Shown piece by piece: positions 42,501 through 51,795 of a stretch of 64,000 nt of DNA. Both the position numbers and the translations under genes were made by a program. Origin of the DNA: Xestospongia bergquistia (taxonomy: Eukaryota > Porifera > Demospongiae > Haplosclerida > Petrosiidae); NCBI GenBank assembly GCA_963965975.1, contig OZ014417.1, forward strand, positions 7,250,821-7,314,820. The letters are read 5' to 3'. The stretch's first letter is position 1, and every line of letters starts with the position of its first letter. The notes beneath the pieces were generated by a model. The model saw only the letters and a list, made by a program, of their open reading frames with translations, had not been told where the DNA came from and did not search any database.

Positions 42501-45500
42501 CAAATAATAATATAAGATTATATATCAGTATAGATTGATTTATAAAATAAATATAATCATATATAATATAATTATGTTCCTAGATGTACCAATCAAAGTT
42601 AAAAACATATTTATTTAAATATCAATGCCATTAAACATTACATTATTGACGCCAATACTTAACTTTCACAATAACAAATTATACATATGTAACGTATCAT
42701 ACATGATATATAATGTATATACTATATTGTACATATATTTGTACATACATATAGTCTATATACTACAATATTTATTTATAAAAATAATATGATGTCTAGT
42801 TCTTACTGTAATAGTTCAGTTGATGACAGGTAGCATTTACTACAGCAGTAGCATTGAGATTGGCATCACTGTGACCACAGACATAATGATATTCATTGTT
42901 ATAACAGACCTGGAGATAACCATAAATTCTTTGGACACGTCCACGGTAATCAATATTGGAGTTGGTATAGTTGAAAAAAAGTCTGACATCTCCATTAGTA
43001 CAGATTGGAACAGGTATGACTATAAGGATAATAAATATGACATTAGAATAAATAGGTTTGTTGCTATTTACTATATTTGTTTGACTGCATGCAAACACAC
43101 AGACACACATTCTTTCTCTCTCTCTCTCTCAATCTTTTACCTCGTTCACATTGAATGTATAGGGTAGCATTATGAGTACTACAGAGACCATCAGTAGTTG
43201 TGTTAATAGAACAATCAGAGAAGGAGTTAACATTCATAGGACAATTAATGGTATCAATAATAGGATTATTTTGTGATAAAGAAATAGAATAGTGAGTATA
43301 GCCAGCTGGGATAGAAAAGAGAAATTATAAATTATATTTTGTAACTAAACTTATACATCCCAAACTTAAAGTTATACTTTAAAAAGTGCAGAAAGATCTG
43401 TTTATTAAAATTAAATAATTGAGTTGGACTAACAATAAACCTTCATCCAATTATTAAACAATAATTTATCAACATAAATCAATAATGTACATTTACTCTC
43501 TATAATACAGTAACATTGTTAAGTATATAACTTACAGCTATAACCTAAGAGTTGACAGGCACTCTGCGTTATATTATTTAGATCATAGTTGATTTCACTC
43601 TGAGCAGCACACACAAAACGATATCGATCATCAGTACATATTTGAAGATATCCATTAATATACTCAACAAGTCCACGAGAATCAGTATAGTTAGAAGTAG
43701 AATTGACAAAAAGTTGAATTTGACCATCACTACATGTTTCTATAGCTAAAGAAAGTGATAAAATGTGACTCTTTGTGATTTAATATGTCTAACAATGATA
43801 AAATATGACATGATACATTATGTCTTATATATTACTCATTATGACCTATTATGACACAATAGTCATTATGATTATGACTCATAATGACATATATCATAAA
43901 CATATAATACTTACAGTTAAGACATATTATAGAAGCCACATAATCATGAGAAGTACATTCTCCAGTATTTGTAATACCAATACTACAAGAGGATAGACTA
44001 GTAGCAGATTGTGGACAAGAGATAGTGTCAATAATAGTGCCTGGAGAATATAGTCCACTGTTTGGAATAATGTCAGAACCTAACAAAGAGAGAATAATAC
44101 TATTAATATCTAAGACATTATATATAGTCATGATTTGTACACATTAACAAAAAAATATAACAAAATATATATGCAATGATAATAATAGCATTTCCAATTT
44201 TCCATGTACATAGGATAAATAACAACACTAACATTATTAATAATAGGAAGAGTACACTTACCATCTCTATATCCCAAGTCAGTACAAACAATTTGTGCAA
44301 TTGTATAATCAATAGAAGCAAAAGTATTATTAGCACAGATACTGTAGTATGTTCCATTATAACACACTTGTAGGTAACCACCAAAGCCTTGATATGGAAA
44401 GCCATCACTAGGAGGAAATGATTGTTGATATTGTATTCTGTACTGGCCATTGTAGGAGCATTCAGGAGTAGGGGTAGGTGGAGTAGTTGAAACTAAGAGA
44501 GAGAGAGAGAGAAAGAGAGAGAGACAGAGAGACAGAGACAGAGACAGAGACAGAGAGACAGAGACAGAGACAGAGAGACAGAGACAGAGAGTGAGAGAGA
44601 GAGGGAAAGAATCAATTATTCACATATTTATACTCTCACTTACTACTTGTACAAGAGATAACGGCATCACCACCATAACTATTACAGCTATCAGTACTAA
44701 CAACCATGGCAGTAGCAAAGTTACATGAATAGTATTCAGTACAGTTCAAGGAAATAAGGACTTGTTGAGCATTTGTAGAGTTTCCATACATATCTCTAGA
44801 ACCACCAATAGGATAAGTGTAGATAAATCGATCTATGGTAAGAAATGAAATAATAAAAGTAACTAATAATGTCATATTATAATGATATTACAATGAACTG
44901 CTTTACTAGTTAACTGTTGTTATATGTATGTAATGTACAATTAATACCATTCTTGTTAATTTCCTTTACTATAATAGCTAGATATACTACAGTATATATA
45001 TCAGTAATATTTACTGCTGTATCCATATGAATTGTAGCAGATATATTCAGCTAATGTTTGGTCCAGAGCATCATTACACACTGGAGTATAGACATTGTTG
45101 ATACACACTTCAACATGACCCACAACAACATGGCTACCATTGTTGAAATATCCAGAGCCAGTGTTAACTAATCTAGTTTGAGTCCCAAAACATTGATATG
45201 GTTCTGTAGAGTAAGAAATTAAAGTCAATAAAAATAGTTTCATTTACATTTTAAACTGCACATGAAAAATATGGACTCTATGAATTTGTATAAGATAAAC
45301 TTTAAAGATACAATCTTTCTTCTTAATCCTTCTTACCTTGTCGACATGTGACTATACCTGCTCCATCATAATTTTCACAGCCATTACCAGTTTGATATAA
45401 ACTCTTACAGACACCAAGATTGGAAGCATTCATTGGACAAATATAGTTATATACACCATTAGTGGTCAGAAGAGGAAAGTAATCAACTGCTTCATAGCCA

Positions 45501-48500
45501 AACAGTGAATAGTTATAAGCTCCTCCAAGATAATTGACTCCACTACATATATCCATAGCTTCAGATGAATGTAATATATTTGAACAGATAGCTGCATAAG
45601 TGTAGTTTGGAGTACAATATAAAGGATAACCAATGTGATATTGAGTGCCATTGGAATAGGAGATTGTTGCTTGATCGTTTAGGGACACTGATTGACTTGA
45701 GTAACAGTTATTGTCAACTGAGAGAAAGAGAGAGAGGAACAAAAATTAACCTAAAATTGTTTTGGAAGATATTGACTTTACAATGAAACATTGACTAGAA
45801 CTACAAGATAAGATATTTAGTAGCAGTGTCTGAGGAAGGCTAATAGCTTTAGGGTGCTAGAAATATAAGCAGAGAAGCAAGCTAGTAAAAAGCTTCAGCC
45901 ACATTCAGTCACACCCATCGCTGTAGTGCTCCTGGTTAGCATTAATGAAATTTATTTAAGTTCATTTGTCATGTAAACAATATAATATGATCCAAAACAA
46001 TTATAAGATCACCAAGAACTAACATCATACATCAGAAAAACAAAGAGCTATATAGCTACTGTGTCCATGACACAATATTAATACATTATGGTACATAAGT
46101 ATAATACTAATACATTATGGTACATATAAATAATACTAAAACATTATGGTACATACATATAATACTAATACATTATGGTACATACATATAACACTAATAC
46201 ATTATGGTACATACATATAATACTAATACATTATGGTACATACATATAATATTAATACATTATGGTACATACATATAATACTAATACATTATGGTACATA
46301 TAAATAATACTAATACATTAAGGTACATACATATAATACTAATACATTATGGTACATACATATAATATTAATACATTATGGTACATATAAATAATACTAA
46401 TACATTATGGTACATACATATAATACTAATACATTATGGTACATACATATAATACTAATACATTATGGTACATACATATAATATTAATACATTATGGTAC
46501 ATACATATAATACTAATACATTATGGTACATATAAATAATACTAATACATTATGGTACATACATATAATACTAATACATTATGGTACATACATATAATAC
46601 TAATACATTATGGTACATACATATAACACTAATACATTATGGTACATATAAATAATACTAATACATTATGGTACATACATATAATACTAATACATTATGG
46701 TACATACATATAATACTAATACATTATGGTACATACATATAATATCAATACATTATGGTACATATATACAATACCAATATATTATGGTACATATAACACT
46801 AATACATTATGGTATATACATATAATGCCATACCTGCAACACATTGTATGATAGCATCAAATTGATGTGAGGTACACGATGGATCATCAGTAAAATTGTA
46901 AGAACAATCACTGAAGGAATAGAAGTATGAAGGACAGCTGACATCAATCAAGACTTGGTCAGCATTGCTACTACCATATGAAGAATCATATTTAAAGAGT
47001 GTACCACCTTAAAGAAGAGAAATATATAGTAAAACTCTGTGCATCCTAGTAAAACAAAGCAAGTACTAATGGTACATTAATTAAATTCAGTAAAATCAGT
47101 AAAACATAGTTAAACAAATTATATAAGTCAGTATACTAAAAGTGATGCTTACCAGTGTAGCCAAGACCAGAACATGTAGCTTGAATACCCATTAGAACTG
47201 AGTGTGTCAAATTACTACTATTATAACATATAGAAGACCACTCTCCATTAACACACACTTCAAAAATACCAGCAATAGCTAGCGTACCATTATTTAATTG
47301 ATAGGTATTGTAGTTCCAAATCCTTGCATCACCTTCAGTACATACTGTGTTAAAAAGGAGGAAAATGAAGGGAGAAAGAGAAAGGAAGGGAATAAAAAAA
47401 GAGAGGGAAGGAGGGAGGAGGGAGGAGAAAAGAAGGGAATAAAAAAGAGAGAGGGAAGGAGGGAGTGAGAGAGAAGGAGGGAGTAAGAGAAGGAGGGAGG
47501 GAGAAGGGAAAAGGGAGAGAGCAATATTATATGTACAAGAAGATCAAAGTACTTTTACCTTCTCTACATTGCACAATGACTGGTGTACCACTGCAAGTAT
47601 TGGAGATATTATAAGTACAAGATCCTAAGTAGCCATATGGACAGTCTATGTTCCTGGCATAGAGTCCACTAGAATTGCTACCATAAAGATCGCTATTCCA
47701 GGGAATAATTGTTGCATTACCTAAGTTAATAGGATAGAAAAACATGCTAATTGGTATCTACACACAATTGAAGTGTATGAGTCAAAATTTTACGTGGTTA
47801 TCTATACAAACTTTAATACAATGTTCCTATATACTTGATAGTTACAGGGAAGAACATGATGGTAGACATTGTATTTAATATTGCTAATGTACAAAATATA
47901 CAACAGAAATGTATGTAATGGAATGTTTATAATGTAAACAAAAGATAAATACTTAAAATATCATTTCTATGGAAATTCTATATTATCCATTAATCTCACT
48001 GTTTCTGTAGCCAGCATTATTGCAGGCAAGTGTAGTTAACTGTGTGACATTCAAGCTATCACTGCAGATATCAACATATTGCCCATTATTGTCACAAGCT
48101 TCAAGTCTGAATGTTGTAGTTCGTCTTACAGCATACTTCATAGTAATTTGATAAGATCTTTGGAAATTACCACGGATGCATCGTTGCTCTATTAAGAGAC
48201 AGACAGAGAGAATGTTATTATAGCTATAACTTGGAATGGTAATTGTGTGTTACTAACCATTAATACATGTGACAACTCCATTAAATCCACTAGAACAGGA
48301 ACTAGATACATTGTATAAACATTGACTGTCAAAGTCAGTGATGTTAACAGGACAAGCAATACTAGTGAATACTATATTATAAGTATAGTTTGTTAAGTTA
48401 TAATCTTGGAATTGACCAAACCCAGGAAATGGTAATCCACCACCTATAGAGAGAATATTGAATATTTTAAATCATCTTAGCAATAGAGTCATCTTCTATG

Positions 48501-49863
48501 GAAACATTGTAATTATAAAAGTTAATTCAAGGGGAATCTAGTTTTATACACAGTGGATAATGTACCATTGTATCCAGAGCAGAAGTAATCGACATGTTTT
48601 TGAGTGATGGCAGACAAACAGATTGGTCGATAGATGTTGTTATAACAGACTTGAGGTATAGCCACATTGAGTGAGCCTCCATTGGGCAAATTAAAGTGTG
48701 TGTTGTTAGCAAGTCTGTAGTCACCATCATTAATACAGTAGTATGGGTTTGCAACAACTAGAGAGAAAAAATAATGAGAGGAGAGCTAAGTGTACAACAC
48801 TGCGTAGTCTCCTAGCCTATAAACAATACTGTTTAACAATGTTTAACTTCAATGATAGCCAAGAGGCTAGATCCCTTGGCCGCCAATGCCCCTACACAAG
48901 TACTTAATTATATTGTATTATCTATTCCCTTACATCTTCTGCATGCTAGATACGCATCACCATTAATGTCACATGTACTAGTATCATCCACATCAATGTT
49001 ACACAAGTTTAAGCTTGAGTACCTATAGGTACAATTGATGTAATTAATGATAACAGAATCATCACGAAATCCATAACTTGGTTGCCATATGGCTCCATCT
49101 GTGTATGAGCATGTATATACATGCACAAATGTGTGCATGTGTGTGTATGTAAGAGAGAGATTAAAAGACAAAGAGAGACAGAGAAAAAGATAATTGATTA
49201 TTGAAATATTAGCAATCTACTAAACATAAAAAAGGTAGTGTCGTATGTACAATTCTATTTTACTGTCAAAGCCTGTCATTACATGAATGTTCTAATCTAA
49301 TAAGAGATATATTGTATATTACATGCACTTTAATGCTAACTTAAGTTTATATAAATAACATGTATTAATTTTAGGGATTTTCATTAATACAAGATAAGGG
49401 TTAAATTTTGTACAATACAAGCTAAAAGTTCATTTCATAGATTAGAATGGACATGCCTCAGGAGTCAATAAAATAAATTATTAGAGGGTCTACATGTACA
49501 AGATCTGATAGATTTAAAAAGCTTGAAATCAATTAAACTATAATGTAATATACAGTGAACTCTAGTCACTTACCATAATAGCCTAGATCTCTGCAGGCTC
49601 TTTCAGCTACATAATCATCAATATAAACATCAGTACCATTCAAACACACATTAATAAATGTGTTGTTATAGCACAACTGAAGTGTACCAAAAACAAGTTC
49701 ATATGAACCATTTAGTCCAACAACTTCGTTCCTTGTTTGGCGATTCTTCAAGTTAACTTGTCCTTTATAACTGCAATAACTTTGTGAGTTTACTAGTAGG
49801 ACATAACTAGTTAACAATAGAGCTATGAGGTTAATCACTAATGAACCCTTCATGATGAAAGAG
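5460..49863 (-). CDS. giant SRCR-Ig-EGF-HormR-GAIN adhesion GPCR (gene B)
   Basis: A single exon chain runs from a signal-peptide exon (ATG at 49851-49853) to a stop at 5460. I delimited 114 coding exons by AG/GT sites. All phases fit, and the lengths sum by hand to 23511 nt, giving 7836 residues plus stop. Domain order: signal peptide, 42 SRCR, Ig, 14 Ig in seven tandem pairs, a 19-residue orphan exon, EGF, Ig, an unassigned segment with an RRKR site, HormR-like, GAIN/GPS, 7TM and a roughly 55-residue tail. Extracellular exons are nearly all phase 1-1. Between 17 and 49 kb no exon carries a second signal peptide, stop or UTR signature, which argues for one gene. Adhesion GPCRs are known to self-cleave at the GPS and signal through G proteins; the ligand here is unknown. 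Transcript data could still split or shorten the model. The component exons are described in the block entries. Confidence 0.8.
7683..8812 (-). CDS. GAIN domain and GPS cleavage motif exons of gene B
   Basis: Exons 8678-8812, 8526-8620, 7879-8348 and 7683-7783. The first two encode a helical, Ser/Asp-rich segment typical of GAIN subdomain A. The 470-nt exon encodes the beta-rich part and ends in RCVYWSIT. The last supplies the rest of the GPS, with DWSTDGC and CSCNHLSSF. The two tryptophans, four cysteines and the H-L-S cleavage tripeptide fit a GPS competent for autoproteolysis between Leu and Ser. That would leave a short tethered agonist beginning SSFTIIV before TM1. Cleavage itself is inferred from the motif. 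Confidence 0.88.
9056..9410 (-). CDS. HormR-like domain exons of gene B
   Basis: Exons 9298-9410 and 9056-9187 encode a segment with an early GC, a W-P motif, SCPCGN, then ATRSC, IWTTP and two more cysteines. The spacing (Trp, Gly, Cys-Pro, Arg-x-Cys, Trp, Cys) is that of the hormone-receptor (HormR) domain that often precedes GAIN in adhesion GPCRs. A degenerate sushi-type fold is the alternative. The exon junction is phase 0, unlike the phase-1 exons of the upstream ectodomain. Confidence 0.6.
9567..10061 (-). CDS. unassigned ectodomain segment with furin-like site, gene B
   Basis: Exons 9976-10061, 9765-9841 and 9567-9700 encode about 98 residues between the last Ig and the HormR-like domain. 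The first exon contains SSRRKRQ, a good furin-type site. The rest alternates hydrophobic strands (VIVYNISALTLP, IIFTMRVAV) with a helix-like stretch. A SEA-like fold is possible but not demonstrated. Phases 1-0, 0-2 and 2-1 fit the neighbours. I do not recognise a specific family. Confidence 0.6.
10233..10499 (-). CDS. membrane-proximal Ig domain exon of gene B
   Basis: One phase 1-1 exon encodes a complete I-set type Ig domain: NLTCIV (B-strand Cys), IEWLKGG (core Trp), then EDRGQYRCRATNSEG (F-strand D-x-G-x-Y-x-C). It is more canonical than the 14 tandem Ig domains and clearly not a recent copy of them. It lies between the EGF exon and the furin-site segment. Confidence 0.85.
10795..10929 (-). 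CDS. EGF-like domain exon of gene B
   Basis: A 135-nt phase 1-1 exon with six cysteines spaced as in EGF: NEC, then TPCVNGYC, then YYCECFANFIGTNC. The final G-T-N-C ending is typical. It appears to be the only EGF module in the window. Its strongly preserved pattern supports the splice chain here. Confidence 0.85.
11000..11056 (-). CDS. 57-nt orphan exon of gene B
   Basis: A small phase 1-1 exon (AG acceptor at 11057-11058, GT donor at 10998-10999) adds 19 residues (AILKIELVTAF and following) between the last tandem Ig domain and the EGF exon. It is not part of a known domain that I recognise. Skipping it would preserve the frame, so it could be an alternative exon. Confidence is lower because of its length. 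Confidence 0.5.
11135..17118 (-). repeat. seven tandem 880-bp units, each two Ig exons (14 Ig domains)
   Basis: Each unit holds an Ig-A exon of 333 nt and an Ig-B exon of 315 nt, both phase 1-1. Ig-A: 11135-11467, 12011-12343, 12891-13223, 13771-14103, 14652-14984, 15532-15864, 16413-16745. Ig-B: 11521-11835, 12401-12715, 13281-13595, 14162-14476, 15042-15356, 15923-16237, 16804-17118. Ig-A has LNCTV, IAWLKD and IYTCRT; Ig-B has FTCVFRAKP, IQWHF and NYKCTG. Units 2-7 differ by only a few residues and their introns are almost as similar, so the array is recent or homogenised. Unit 1 (11135-11835) is the most diverged: its Ig-A has GLTVTWLKDNE and DGGLYRC. The outermost Ig-B (16804-17118) also carries private changes. 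Because of the near identity, copy number in the assembly could be wrong. Confidence 0.88.
17255..17638 (-). CDS. Ig domain exon linking SRCR and Ig arrays, gene B
   Basis: A 384-nt phase 1-1 exon encodes an Ig-like domain: LSLTCTAYF, then IGWYRNGQ, then SDAGEYICMIN. It has an inserted loop with two extra cysteines (ACYYNGSQYVC), probably a second disulfide. It is longer than and distinct from the tandem Ig exons. It marks the switch from SRCR to Ig modules. Confidence 0.8.
17986..22203 (-). CDS. SRCR block V of gene B (six SRCR domains)
   Basis: N-half/C-half exon pairs in transcript order: 21997-22203/21729-21902, 21454-21660/21066-21239, 20721-20906/20457-20639, 20245-20397/19966-20187, 19564-19743/18705-18887, 18424-18591/17986-18162. 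All are phase 1-1 and multiples of three. The 18424-18591 exon is the most canonical SRCR half in the gene (VEFCYFGEWRTICG). In the pair at 20 kb the intron sits earlier than usual, so the second exon also carries the end of the N half (NRVCGQSYIGFPYPIFGD). These six domains are mutually divergent and so older than the neighbouring blocks. The exons have many N-x-S/T sequons, as expected for a secreted ectodomain. Confidence 0.8.
19125..19520. repeat. 36-bp minisatellite in a gene B intron
   Basis: About ten tandem copies of a 36-bp AT-rich unit (containing TTACTATTAATTACCTAT) fill most of the intron between exons 18705-18887 and 19564-19743. The period is a multiple of three and the plus strand is open across it, giving a meaningless 12-residue repeat. 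Confidence 0.85.
22471..30064 (-). CDS. SRCR block IV of gene B: five copies of a two-domain unit
   Basis: Ten SRCR domains as N/C exon pairs in transcript order: 29870-30064/29278-29445, 28976-29146/28675-28854, 28298-28495/27638-27805, 27326-27502/26913-27095, 26383-26571/25860-26027, 25535-25711/25262-25438, 24958-25149/24555-24722, 24246-24419/23940-24119, 23418-23612/23056-23223, 22743-22919/22471-22647. Two domain types alternate. Type alpha has C-Y/S-P-G ... TGTPTVCVNG then GF.GTPSGV ... GGGYAAITC. Type beta has DC.(D/E)G ... YNNYTTVVDG then LPSNSSLYGR ... CYTGELDFV.QC. The real repeat unit is therefore four exons of 1.1-1.7 kb, present five times. All exons are phase 1-1. Confidence 0.85.
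26624..26796. repeat. 58-bp direct repeat in intron
   Basis: About three tandem copies of a 58-bp unit containing ACTCTGAAATCAGAGAC, itself a short near-palindrome, in the intron between exons 26383-26571 and 26913-27095. No coding role is apparent. Confidence 0.7.
30269..36531 (-). CDS. SRCR block III of gene B (nine domains, duplication copy 1)
   Basis: Exons in transcript order (N half/C half): 36319-36531/35811-35984, 35441-35644/34981-35166, 34557-34751/34311-34487, 33942-34121/33661-33834, single-exon domain 33128-33541, 32832-33023/32301-32489, 32021-32203/31736-31909, 31295-31483/30791-30973, 30537-30713/30269-30454. The last four exons are a diverged version of the two-domain alpha/beta unit of block IV. 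The 33128-33541 exon holds a whole SRCR domain with no central intron. The 33942-34121 half is fairly canonical (FIEFCDSGRWGSVC). All exons are multiples of three and phase 1-1. Confidence 0.82.
36764..43019 (-). CDS. SRCR block II of gene B (nine domains, duplication copy 2)
   Basis: Same order as block III: 42807-43019/42278-42451, 41888-42091/41428-41613, 40999-41199/40767-40943, 40389-40568/40117-40287, single-exon domain 39582-39995, 39256-39447/38730-38918, 38478-38660/38194-38367, 37791-37979/37286-37468, 37032-37208/36764-36949. Most exons differ from copy 1 by one to four residues. The 39582-39995, 40117-40287 and 40389-40568 exons differ much more. 40999-41199 has two extra codons and 40117-40287 one fewer than its counterpart. 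Confidence 0.82.
43141..49098 (-). CDS. SRCR block I of gene B (N-terminal domains)
   Basis: After the signal-peptide exon, in transcript order: 48934-49098 (C half of domain 1), 48566-48757/48258-48443, 48000-48188/47559-47720, 47153-47344/46834-47007, single-exon domain 45337-45717, 45015-45203/44644-44832, 44262-44492/43915-44079, 43536-43745/43141-43305. The domains are divergent but keep the SRCR cysteine pattern and hallmarks such as VCVNGEWSSIC. The 44262-44492 exon begins with a Ser/Thr/Pro-rich linker. The C half at 43141-43305 is the one whose relative survives, cut short, in gene A. Confidence 0.8.
46070..46825. repeat. roughly 30-bp minisatellite in a gene B intron
   Basis: About 25 tandem copies of TACTAATACATTATGGTACATACATATAA-like units, in two length variants (TACATACATATAA and TACATATAAATAA endings), fill most of the 1.1-kb intron between exons 45337-45717 and 46834-47007, the longest intron inside the SRCR region. 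Confidence 0.85.
47350..47520. repeat. purine-rich GGGA/GAAGG tract in intron
   Basis: A strongly strand-asymmetric purine run on the plus strand (AGGGAGGGA and AAGGGAATAAA variants), hence pyrimidine-rich on the transcribed strand. It lies upstream of the acceptor of exon 47153-47344 in gene B, so it may serve as an extended polypyrimidine tract. Confidence 0.6.
49574..49863 (-). CDS. first coding exon of gene B: signal peptide and SRCR N half
   Basis: The exon starts after a CT-rich acceptor (AG at 49864-49865) and has a 10-nt leader before ATG at 49851-49853. The N terminus is MKGSLVINLIALLL and continues hydrophobic to about residue 20, with likely cleavage after V-N-S. The first SRCR half follows, with LQLCYNNTFINVC and the D-L-G-Y-Y-G end found in other N-half exons. 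The short leader in this exon implies an upstream non-coding exon, which is found at 51677. Confidence 0.85.
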
Positions 49864-49900
49864 CTAGGAGAGAGAGAGAGAGAGCAGAGACAGAGACAGA

Positions 49901-49931
<31 letters not shown>

Positions 49932-51527
49932 TAGAGAAATTAGTGGAGCCTCAGAAGATTCTCCTTAATATAGAGGTGTTCTTCATGTCATATCATGATC
50001 AAAAGCACCTATACATTGTAGCAGTTATGTGTGTGTTTCACTCTTAGTTCTACAAAATACTAGTGACATTGGGTCACACGTTTTGATTCCAAAGAAATAG
50101 GCAATAAAATAGGAGTCTTTTACATTGTGACTGCATTGCTCTTTGGAAAACAGTCTTACTAACCAAGATGCATTAACAAAATGAAAGGCTTTTACCTTTA
50201 CATGCAAAATATGCTAGGTTATCCTAAAATAAGCTTTAGTAATAAATGTTGCCTTTCAAAAGTTATATTTTATTATGCATTCAACAATCAAAGAGGTCAA
50301 ATGAAATGAATGCAGTGTCTGCTGATACACACAGAAACAAATGAATGTAGTTACTTATACAGGAAGTGTTACAACAATAGGTAAGACTGATGAAGTGTCA
50401 AATTTAAAGACACTCAATTTACAGCTGATCCTATGTATGCAATATCTCTTCAATTATGTTATTATGATACTATAACATCAACACCATCAAATAACTTTAG
50501 GATTATTTTATAGAAGCATAATCTACTAAGATATTTAGACAAAACAGCTTCTACAACATTTCTTATGCACTGTTATTATAAAAACAAACAGCTAATAAAT
50601 TACTACAGCAAAGTCACTAATTTATGGCAATTACTATGAGATCAATGCAGCATTATCACACATATAAGTTATGAAACTGTATAGTCATCTTATACTATGA
50701 TCTATAGTGTAGGCAAACAATATCACATTACAGTATAGAATCCCAATAATATACAAGTTATAACATTATATAGTCATCTTATACTACAATCTCAATGAAA
50801 CTCTTATAGTGTATGCCAACAATATTACACAAAAGTATAGTATCCTGATAATATCAAGATATGCGGAGTTTGCAAGTGAAAACGATATCATATTACTGAC
50901 GAAGATTCTTTGCATGTTTTTGAAACAAAGAAGATTGTTTGTATTACAAAACTTGAATAATTGGCAAGTGGTAGTCTACCACAATATAGAGTATGCCTTG
51001 CACAATTCAAGTGACTAGCTGATTTGTTGGGTGAAAAACTGTTTTTCTTAGATATTACATAGTTATTGTTTTTCTAAGTTTTCACTAAGCAGTGCCAAAG
51101 CTCAATTACTATACTTGAACTAAGTTAGGGTCAGCAACCAATAGCCACTCAGCCATTAGCTTGTAGCTTTGTTAACAACCTCTGATTATTAACTGTATAA
51201 CAAAGCTATAAAATGGCAGAGAATTTTGCACTGTAGAGCAATTACATATAAGTCAGTACTGACATAGTTGCTCATTCAAAACCATAAAAGGAGCACATTT
51301 TCAGCAGGGACTCACTAGCAAACCTAGTATGTCAGTTCTATTTAATACTCACATTCTCTCTCACACATACGCACACACACACACTATAGGATCTCCACTA
51401 CACACAACTTCAACATTATTCAATCTATAGCAAATATGTCTAGGCCTGCATTGCTGCATACTTAGCAACATTATAATTGCATGTACGCTTCAATAAGCAT
51501 ATATAACAACAATTAGTGATAGATATA

Positions 51528-51589
<62 letters not shown>

Positions 51590-51676
51590 AAATAGTGAGC
51601 AATAGCCTGCAACAATATTACCAATCTGAGTTGCATACATTAAATGAAAGTAAAGTTGTAACTGTATCATACTTAC
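49864..51676 (-). other. first intron of gene B, no gene seen
   Basis: The 1.8-kb stretch between the leader exon and the ATG exon. The part next to the acceptor is a GA/GACA microsatellite on the plus strand (about 49866-49945). A long (TA)n run lies at about 51530-51585. Short ORFs at 50025 and 50809 have no features of real genes. Confidence 0.55.
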
Positions 51677-51795
51677 TTTTGATGCTTGCTAAACCGAGCA
51701 GATCCGTCTCGTTAGCAGCATTGAAGGGTGAAGGGTGGAGAAGCTACACTTCTTTTATAATAATTAGTTTCGTCTAGCTCCTCCCACTTTAGTTG
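51677..51795 (-). promoter_or_regulatory. leader exon and core promoter of gene B
   Basis: A non-coding exon ends at 51677 before the donor GTAAGT on the minus strand. TATAAAAG lies at 51752-51759 (minus), which puts the likely start near 51720-51730. A GC-rich GTGGGAGGAGCTA motif lies just upstream (about 51774-51787). The same arrangement with diverged sequence is present at 3021-3166, which supports it as a real promoter. Start and exon length are inferred. Confidence 0.55.

Larger units (their letters stand above)
30141..43120 (-). repeat. tandem 6.5-kb intragenic segmental duplication
   Basis: Copy 1 (about 30141-36639) and copy 2 (about 36640-43120) match through exons and introns. Copy 2 begins at the intronic stretch TTATAAACTCGCATTAAAAC (about 36640), which recurs with one change near 30142. 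Both end near a GCATG.AAACACACAGACACA stretch (36598 and 43087). Each copy carries 17 exons encoding nine SRCR domains. Small indels, mostly in microsatellites, explain the slight length difference. Exon order and phases are identical, so the duplication kept the frame. Confidence 0.9.
32204..49945. repeat. GA/CT microsatellites at gene B splice acceptors
   Basis: (GA)n runs on the plus strand, (CT)n on the transcribed strand, abut several acceptors: 32206-32270, 34489-34523, 38663-38698, 40945-40965, 44496-44605, 45719-45735 and 49866-49945. Others (33057-33115, 39480-39570) lie mid-intron. Lengths differ between the two duplication copies. Confidence 0.75.

Noticed and set aside
47294-47524. 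76-codon minus-strand Ser/Leu/Phe-rich ORF
   Set aside because: Translation of the purine tract that lies upstream of a splice acceptor.
17986-49863. Several separate secreted SRCR genes instead of one
   Set aside because: No internal signal-peptide exon, stop exon, promoter or poly(A) pattern, and N/C halves alternate in phase without a break. Transcripts could still overturn this.
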